Assembly: GCF_001441535.1 (NCBI RefSeq)
Contig: NZ_LMAU01000005.1
Span: 1-64,000 of the forward strand
Direction: 5' to 3'
DNA from: Tsuneonella troitsensis
GTDB lineage: Bacteria > Pseudomonadota > Alphaproteobacteria > Sphingomonadales > Sphingomonadaceae
DNA length: 64,000 nucleotides
Of this stretch, positions 59,106 through 64,000 are shown piece after piece; positions within the stretch are counted from its first letter, which is position 1; each line of letters opens with the position of its first letter. The translations under genes were made by a program, and so were the position numbers. Below the pieces are notes generated by a model. It searched no databases, was not told the DNA's origin, and saw only the letters and a program-made list of their open reading frames with translations.

Positions 59106-60246
59106 GCCCGAACTCGCAAGGGGGGCGAGGTGGACGTACCGGCCCTTGTTGGGAATCATTGGGTGGGCGCTCGCGGGCCTTGTTGCGATCGACACTTTCA
59201 TCGGCATAGCTTTTCCATATCCTGACGATCAGACGATCATGCCTTCGCGTCTGCAATCGTTCTTTGAATATGGTCGTTCAGCCGAAGGCGCGCTGTTCCG
59301 AAGAACCAAGGCCGATAGGGCACAGACGGCACCGATCACCCTTTCCGGATGGTATGAGCCTTTGATCGCATCGGAACCCGAAGGGAGCGCCGGCAAACCC
59401 GCTGTAACTGTATATGGCGGCTCCCATTCCGTCCGCCTTGCTCACGCTCTCGGCCGAGTATCCAACGACCTGACGTGGCGCTCCGTCGCGGCCCCCGGCG
59501 CATCATCGAACTGGTCTTACGGGGCGTTTCTTCGGGACGAGGCTGGAAGGCAGGGCAGCGTTGCGGTGGTCTTAACTTTCAATACTAATCTTCTGCCAGC
59601 GATCACGTCGTTCTCACCCATGATGTGGAACAACGACAACCCGATGCCTTACACCGGGGATCGTTTTATCGTGAGCGATGGCGGGTTGAAAGTCATCCAC
59701 CCACCCTACGATTCCTTCGAAGAATATCAGCGGACCCTTACTAACTCCGCCGCCTGGTCGCGGGCCGTCGATTTCTTTGCCAAAAACGATCCGCTCTTCA
59801 ATCCTATCTCCTTCCGGTCGAGCCTGCTCGACCACTCTGCCCTCGCCCGGCTCGCTCGGCGTGCGTACAACACCGACCGGCACAAGGATACCGAGCAGGC
59901 CGTTCTCGATCCTGTCAAATTCAACGACGAGAGCGAGGCCGTTCAACTGGCGCGGGCGATAATCCGCAAGTTCGCGGCGGATGTAAGAGCCGAGGGCAAG
60001 ATCCCGGTCGTCTTTCTGGTCAACGACATTGGATATTCGGATGTGCTTTTCCGTGCAGTCGAGCCCGCTTTGAAAGCGAGCGATGTGCCTTATTTAAGCT
60101 CCCACCAGTTCATCTCGCCCAACGACTTCAACGCTTATCTTCCGGACGGACATTTTACTGATGCTAACGATGATCGGTTGGGGAAGGCGCTGGACGATCT
60201 GATAAGAAGCCAAATGGCAATTATATCGGATAATACGAGGCGCTGA
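59071..60246 (+). CDS. SGNH-like acyltransferase partner (AlgJ/AlgX-type position)
   Basis: About 391 residues, starting with GTG at 59071 (TTG at 59059 is an alternative), overlapping the MBOAT gene by 35 bases. One N-terminal membrane anchor (LLGIIGWALAGLVAIDTFIGI, positions about 25-45) precedes a periplasmic domain with a GGSHSVRL motif like the GDS block of SGNH hydrolases and a C-terminal DGHFTDANDDRL holding the Asp and His. In AlgI/AlgJ- and PatA/PatB-type systems such proteins place the acyl group on the sugar. Sequence match to a named family is weak, so the assignment rests on motifs and context. Confidence 0.7.
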   Translation: MSQHSSYISSSEPELARGARWTYRPLLGIIGWALAGLVAIDTFIGIAFPYPDDQTIMPSRLQSFFEYGRSAEGALFRRTKADRAQTAPITLSGWYEPLIASEPEGSAGKPAVTVYGGSHSVRLAHALGRVSNDLTWRSVAAPGASSNWSYGAFLRDEAGRQGSVAVVLTFNTNLLPAITSFSPMMWNNDNPMPYTGDRFIVSDGGLKVIHPPYDSFEEYQRTLTNSAAWSRAVDFFAKNDPLFNPISFRSSLLDHSALARLARRAYNTDRHKDTEQAVLDPVKFNDESEAVQLARAIIRKFAADVRAEGKIPVVFLVNDIGYSDVLFRAVEPALKASDVPYLSSHQFISPNDFNAYLPDGHFTDANDDRLGKALDDLIRSQMAIISDNTRR

Positions 60247-60274
60247 CCTGAACGCCGCTGTGGCCGCCTCGTTG

Positions 60275-60397
60275 TTAGCGGGCCAAGTAGCTAAGTGTAG
60301 TGTCTAGCGAATGTGGCTCCGAACGCAGGTTAGCTACGATGCCGAGAGCGAAAACGCAGATCAGCCCCCATGCTAAAATATCGCGTTTTCTAGTCAT
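60275..60397 (-). CDS. 40-residue membrane peptide
   Basis: ATG at 60397, stop at 60275, with AGGG nine bases ahead of the ATG. It starts MTRKRDILAWGLICVFALGI and continues hydrophilic (RSEPHSLDTTLSYLAR). Basic N terminus and one helix suggest a small inner-membrane protein or a lipoprotein-like leader. It is convergent with the SGNH-like gene. Unknown family. Confidence 0.45.
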   Translation of the reverse strand: MTRKRDILAWGLICVFALGIVANLRSEPHSLDTTLSYLAR

Positions 60398-60682
60398 CAA
60401 ACCACCCTAGCGGCAATGAACTGGAGCTCCAACAGTTAGTTGGAGTAATAGTCTCGAGGAGGGGGCTCACGACCTCCCAGCGCTCTTTTGCGAAATGCGC
60501 ATGCGTTTGACCCCGCTTAGGGGGGAGACTGGCGAGCGTCAGCCAGAGTTTGGCTTTCTGAAAATCCCGCCAGAGCCGACAGCCAGGAACGTCGCCGCGC
60601 TGAGGAGGTCGTCGCCAGGCTGTGAAGCTCGAAAAGATCACCTGCAATCACCCTGGCGCCAAAAAAATAGGATAGAAGAAAT

Positions 60683-60715
60683 CACCCCCACACAGCGCGA
60701 GGCCGTGCGGGGGTG
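60683..60715 (-). terminator. terminator of the integrase operon
   Basis: An eleven-base stem with one mismatch (CACCCCCGCAC and GTGTGGGGGTG on the minus strand). After it the minus strand reads ATTTCTTCTATCC and then seven T. It lies just past the stop of the 60.7-kb hypothetical gene. Confidence 0.6.
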
Positions 60716-60723
60716 TCGAGGTG

Positions 60724-61038
60724 TCAGGAACCGACGGTCGGCTCCGGTGGCGCGTAGTATCTGCCGTCTTCGCTTCGGCCCCAGTTCGGCCATACAGGGT
60801 CCCGCTGCAGGCCCTTCTTAAGCGCGATGCCCGCGTGGCGCTTGTCGAAGCCAAGGGCGGCCAGGACGCCGACAATGCGGCATCCAGTATCAACCCCCTC
60901 GCCGATGCACGCGTTGATCAGCATGTGAGCCCGGTCGTGCTTGTTGACCCCGGCACTCGTCAGGTGCCGCTCCAGGTCCCGGAGGCTGCGGAACAGTGCC
61001 TCTGTGTTCGGTTGAGCAGGTTTGGTGCTGGGCGTCAT
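60724..61038 (-). CDS. hypothetical protein downstream of the integrase
   Basis: A 104-residue protein overlapping the integrase stop by four bases (ATGA). LFRSLRDLERHLTSAGVNKH and GCRIVGVLAALGFDKRHAGI look helical; WPNWGRSEDGRYYAPP ends it. Unknown family; co-translation with the integrase suggests an element-specific accessory such as a directionality factor or regulator, but it lacks a clear helix-turn-helix. Confidence 0.65.
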   Translation of the reverse strand: MTPSTKPAQPNTEALFRSLRDLERHLTSAGVNKHDRAHMLINACIGEGVDTGCRIVGVLAALGFDKRHAGIALKKGLQRDPVWPNWGRSEDGRYYAPPEPTVGS

Positions 61039-62186
61039 CTTGCCGCTCCCAGCATGAGGTTGTTGGCACCCGCTTCCACCGCGGCCGCAAGCGAGATGTC
61101 GCTTACATAGGCGTAGCGTGCCGTGCTCTCGGACCTAAGATGGCCAGCCACCTTGCCCGCGACATGGAGCGAGACCCCGTTGTTGATCATCGCGCCGATC
61201 GCGGCATGCCTTAGGTCGTGAATGTGCAGGTCCGGCAGGCGGGCCTCGACGCAAGCCGTTTTCCAGGCGCGCTTGATGTTATCGAACGGTTTGCCTGTCG
61301 CCGGGTTCGCCAAGAGCCAATCGCTGGCCCGTGGCAGGTCGTTGATCACGGCGAGCGCAGCCTTGCTTAATGGTACCCTGCGAGCTTGTCCGTTCTTCGT
61401 AAGGGGTATCAGCCACTCCGCCCTATCAAAGTCGATGTGCTCCCACCTAGCGTTTAGGAGTTCACTCTTGCGGGCAGCGGTCGCGAGTAAGAGCTGAACG
61501 ATGGGTTTCAACAGCGGATTGGCGGACTGCTCCGCGGCCTTTAGAAGGCGCTCGACCTCGATGGGTGTCAGAAGACAGGTCCGCTTGTTGTCGTATTTCG
61601 GCCTAGCAACTGACGCGACGGGATTGCGATCAGAGCCGGGTAAGCCCCACCCCTGCGCAAGCCGGTAGGTCCGGTGCATAACCAGCCGCAAGCGGTCGAC
61701 AGACGCCGGCGCCAGCCGTTGACGAAGCTCGGCCAGGTATGTCTCGATCGCCTGCGTCGTGACTTGATCGATGCGCAGCTTCCCGAACCTAGGAACTAGA
61801 TAGCGGCGGTGGGCCAGTTCCACAGAGGCATGCGAGCGCAGGTGCCCCTTCGCATGTTCGACATGCATTTGGGCGAGTTCCTTGAAGGTGATGATAGCTT
61901 TTCGGTTGGCCTTCTCCTCGGCGGGGTTTCCGCCCAGCACGATTTTAGAGCGCAACTCCTTGGCGAACCGCTTCGCTTGGTCGAACGACACGTCCGAGTG
62001 CCCTCCGATCTTGATTTGCGCAGCCTTGCCTTCGGGGGTCGTGTAGTAGAGCCAGTATGTCTTGCTGGTGGCTCGCACCTCGATCCCGAACCCGGTCTGT
62101 TCGGTGCAGCGATACACTTCCTTTCGTTTGTGCGCTGGACAGGTCACGTCGCGACAGAACGCCGACGTCAATTTGAGTTTGGCCAT
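61035..62186 (-). CDS. tyrosine-type site-specific integrase
   Basis: A 383-residue integrase starting MAKLKLT (AAAGGAAC ribosome site). An N-terminal DUF4102/P4-like arm-binding part (EVRATSKTYWLYY, IKIGGHSDVSFDQAKRFAKE), a core-binding domain (KELAQMHVEHAKGHLRSHAS), and the catalytic domain with Arg in ATAARKSELLNARW, HDLRHAA and the Tyr of STARYAYVSD. Such integrases insert into tRNA 3' ends, which fits the tRNA-Thr fragment at 52.85 kb. Confidence 0.93.
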   Translation of the reverse strand: MAKLKLTSAFCRDVTCPAHKRKEVYRCTEQTGFGIEVRATSKTYWLYYTTPEGKAAQIKIGGHSDVSFDQAKRFAKELRSKIVLGGNPAEEKANRKAIITFKELAQMHVEHAKGHLRSHASVELAHRRYLVPRFGKLRIDQVTTQAIETYLAELRQRLAPASVDRLRLVMHRTYRLAQGWGLPGSDRNPVASVARPKYDNKRTCLLTPIEVERLLKAAEQSANPLLKPIVQLLLATAARKSELLNARWEHIDFDRAEWLIPLTKNGQARRVPLSKAALAVINDLPRASDWLLANPATGKPFDNIKRAWKTACVEARLPDLHIHDLRHAAIGAMINNGVSLHVAGKVAGHLRSESTARYAYVSDISLAAAVEAGANNLMLGAAR

Positions 62187-62386
62187 GGGCCGTTCCTTTC
62201 TGAATTTGCGATAGACGCCGAACCGAGGAGCGCCGCGGGGCGACTCGAATGGGTTGGGTACGGCGGAGGCAGGCGTCGTCCTCGGCAGCGTCGAGAGGGG
62301 CCCAGGCGGCAGCAGTGGCACGGCCGCCCTCTGCGTTGCAGACTAGCGGTGCGGCCACCGAGGCCCCGAGAGCACCCGAAGTTGCC

Positions 62387-62425
62387 CCCCCTCCCCACCC
62401 CCTTGGGTTCGAGGGAGGGAGGGGG
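62387..62425. repeat. GC inverted repeat with a G-quadruplex motif
   Basis: Arms CCCCCTCCC and GGGAGGGGG pair perfectly. The plus strand at 62405-62425 has four G runs of three or more with loops of 5, 1 and 1 bases, a G-quadruplex-forming pattern. It lies between the integrase and the VapE-like gene and could pause transcription between them. Confidence 0.5.
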
Positions 62426-62441
62426 AGCAGTTTGGGCAGAC

Positions 62442-63764
62442 TTAGTATTCGTCTTGGGCCGGATCGTAGGCGGCGGCGGTGGCCTCCTTTTTCCGCCAGG
62501 GTATCGGCCAGCGGTTGTAACCTCCGATCCGCTTGTGTGGTCCAAGCAGAGCGCGAAGGGCGACGTTGGCCTCCTTCGCTTGCGGGTTGGTCGGCTTCTC
62601 GATGCCGAGAACCTTCAGGACCTCGATTGCCGTAAGCCTCGGAAGACCGTCAGCGGACATCCGATCGAGATCGAGCTCCTCTTGGATGCGAGCCTCGATC
62701 GCGCTGACGAGCCGGTGCTCGTTGTTGATCTCAGCGAGTTGCTTTTCCTCGCTATCGTTGAGCCACCACTCGGCTCCGGCCCCCAAATCGATTTTCAGCT
62801 CCGCAAACACTTGCTGCATGTCTATTGTGTGCTGATAGCCGATCTTTGCCGCCCGAACCGTCCAGAACCGGCTATTCCCAGTCGTGTCGCTCAGAAACTG
62901 CCGTTCGTTGACCGAAGCCGCGAAGATCGTGGACCGGGGGTATTCGGCCTCGACCCGGGCGTACGGAGGCCGGATCTTGTCCTCGGTTTCAGTGATGAAC
63001 GCTTTGAGCCCCGCCATTTCTCGGCGGAACGAAGCTTCGAGTTCACCCAGTTCCACAATACGGTGACGTACGGCGGCCAAACGTGCATCTTTGCTACCAC
63101 CGTCCCACGAGTGACCCAGCTTTACCGCCTCCTCTCGGAGGTGAGCTGGGGTAACCAAGTTGGCAATCCAGCTGGTCTTGCCGAGGCCTTGCTCCCCTTG
63201 GAGGGTGAGAACCCCTCGGGCCCTGAAGCCCTGCTTCACGAAAGTCGCAGCCACGATGCTCAGAAGCCATTTGCGAACCAGCACGTCCCGGAATTCTGCA
63301 GGGTATCCGTCTGCCGGAATGAGCGTTTCGCAGATCTCAGATATTCGGCTCCTTCCATCCCAAGCGCGGCTGGTGACCCAGTCGGCGAAGGGATCGAACG
63401 GATGGGCGTCCGCGAGCACCAGCAAATGTTGTCGGGCTTGAGCCGGTGACATGTCATTTCGGATGAGCAGGCTTTCGATACGCGAGAGCACCACCGCGTC
63501 GCGGTTTTGCCTCCCGAAATTAAGTCCCGGTACCTCGATCTCCGGGCGCTTCTTGATGATGTTGAATCGGATGCCGATTTTCGCGGCATCAATGACGTGC
63601 TTGAAGTTCTCGAGCGTCGCGGGGACTTGCTTGCTCGAGTTGCTCGGCTGATCCGGAAAGCTTTCCCGGGCGAGCTTGCCCATTTGGGCGGAGGGCTTGG
63701 CCACAGGCAGGGTTGTGGTGGTTGAGGGACCCTTCGATCCCTCAACGCCAGTTCCGCTTGTCAT
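62442..63764 (-). CDS. VapE/VirE family primase-helicase-like protein
   Basis: A 440-residue protein from ATG at 63764 (overlapping the upstream stop). VirE-type ATPase: Walker A GEQGLGKTSWIANL, acidic IVELGELEASFRREMAGLKA, then RSTIFAASVNERQFLSDTTGNSRFW. The N-terminal linker is Ser/Thr/Pro-rich. Virulence-associated E proteins replicate phage satellites and integrative elements. It is the replication gene of the element with the integrase downstream on the same strand. Confidence 0.87.
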   Translation of the reverse strand: MTSGTGVEGSKGPSTTTTLPVAKPSAQMGKLARESFPDQPSNSSKQVPATLENFKHVIDAAKIGIRFNIIKKRPEIEVPGLNFGRQNRDAVVLSRIESLLIRNDMSPAQARQHLLVLADAHPFDPFADWVTSRAWDGRSRISEICETLIPADGYPAEFRDVLVRKWLLSIVAATFVKQGFRARGVLTLQGEQGLGKTSWIANLVTPAHLREEAVKLGHSWDGGSKDARLAAVRHRIVELGELEASFRREMAGLKAFITETEDKIRPPYARVEAEYPRSTIFAASVNERQFLSDTTGNSRFWTVRAAKIGYQHTIDMQQVFAELKIDLGAGAEWWLNDSEEKQLAEINNEHRLVSAIEARIQEELDLDRMSADGLPRLTAIEVLKVLGIEKPTNPQAKEANVALRALLGPHKRIGGYNRWPIPWRKKEATAAAYDPAQDEY

Positions 63765-64000
63765 CAGTCGATGAGTTGCAGGCTGCCATCGGCGCACTTG
63801 CGCCAGTGAATGTTCTCGCCCTCCATAAGAACCGTTTCGAAGGCTACTCGGAGGTGCTCTCCTCCGATAGATTGCGCCTTGTCGATAATCTGTTCTGAAT
63901 GCTGAAGCCCGGACCAAATACACGCTTTGGCCAAGCTGATCCGACCGTCTTGACCTGCTCGATTCAATTTCATTCTAACGTTTTCGCTCAGCTTCAAAAC
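63764..64000 (-). CDS. hypothetical protein, probably cut by the window edge
   Basis: The frame is open to the right edge. If it starts at the ATG at 63973 it is 69 residues; it may begin outside the window. MEGENIHWRKCADGSLQLID ends the protein. It overlaps the VapE-like start by one codon (ATGA), so it is the same operon. Family unknown. Confidence 0.5.
   Translation of the reverse strand, partial: VLKLSENVRMKLNRAGQDGRISLAKACIWSGLQHSEQIIDKAQSIGGEHLRVAFETVLMEGENIHWRKCADGSLQLID

Noticed and set aside
60390-60647. 85-codon minus-strand frame left of the integrase operon terminator
   Set aside because: Composition typical of intergenic DNA; lies past the terminator and overlaps the better supported 40-residue frame start.
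61809-63449. 546-codon plus-strand frame over the integrase and VapE-like genes
   Set aside because: Both minus-strand genes are strongly supported by motifs; this frame has no recognisable domain and spans their intergenic gap.

Overview
The window looks like the chromosome of an alphaproteobacterium, most likely Sphingomonadales (an erythrobacter- or sphingomonad-type organism). The basis is a GC-rich sequence, a PEPxxWA-CTERM surface protein, two promoter-like sites of the GGAAC-N16/17-CGTT type used by the alphaproteobacterial EcfG general-stress sigma factor, NE of hybrid kinases and small DUF5985-like membrane proteins, and the overall style of the proteins. The genus cannot be fixed from sequence alone.

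Layout. 0-2.5 kb: mobile-element-like edge with three 21-bp iterons, a frameshifted ParB-domain DNA methyltransferase and a DUF5681 protein. 2.6-4.1 kb: a small hypothetical gene and a hemerythrin-like protein with an EcfG-type promoter. 4.2-12.3 kb: a terminal oxidase locus with a fused cytochrome c oxidase subunit I+III, subunit II carrying a cytochrome c domain, two further cytochromes c, a cytochrome b561, the assembly factor CtaG, small membrane proteins and a sorbosone-dehydrogenase-like lipoprotein. 12.6-15.4 kb: TonB, an L,D-transpeptidase and a glycine-zipper lipoprotein with a second EcfG-type promoter. 15.6-24 kb: a signalling island with a receiver protein, a REC-PAS-HK-REC hybrid kinase, a giant soluble poly-HAMP hybrid kinase with seven near-identical 276-bp repeats, and a divergent trio of small proteins. 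24-28.4 kb: an S41 peptidase, an AraC regulator, a 23-residue membrane peptide and small or broken hypothetical genes.

28.4-51.3 kb is a coherent anaerobic nitrate-respiration locus: nnrS, B12-dependent ribonucleotide reductase nrdJ, moaA, a fused NarK1-NarK2 transporter, narGHJI, a parvulin chaperone and three small unknowns, an FNR-type regulator, an outer-membrane porin, mobA, and an opposing operon acyl-CoA dehydrogenase-moaD-moaE-moaB-moeA. FNR-type boxes lie ahead of nnrS, moaA, narK and possibly the porin. The locus supplies transport, reductase, molybdenum cofactor and oxygen-independent dNTP synthesis together. No nitrite, NO or N2O reductase is in the window, and moaC is not here.

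51.3-64 kb is accessory. A gene-poor kilobase and a small zinc-ribbon protein precede a 46-nt 3' fragment of a tRNA-Thr(CGT), which by its orientation marks the left end of an integrated element extending rightwards. Inside are a PEP-CTERM protein, a GT25-like glycosyltransferase, a four-gene operon ACP - FkbH-like glyceryl transferase - MBOAT O-acyltransferase - SGNH-like protein, and then a tyrosine integrase with a VapE/VirE-type primase-helicase protein that runs to the window edge. The four-gene operon is the best candidate for an undescribed system: I infer that it charges an ACP with a small (glyceryl) group and transfers it to a surface glycan.
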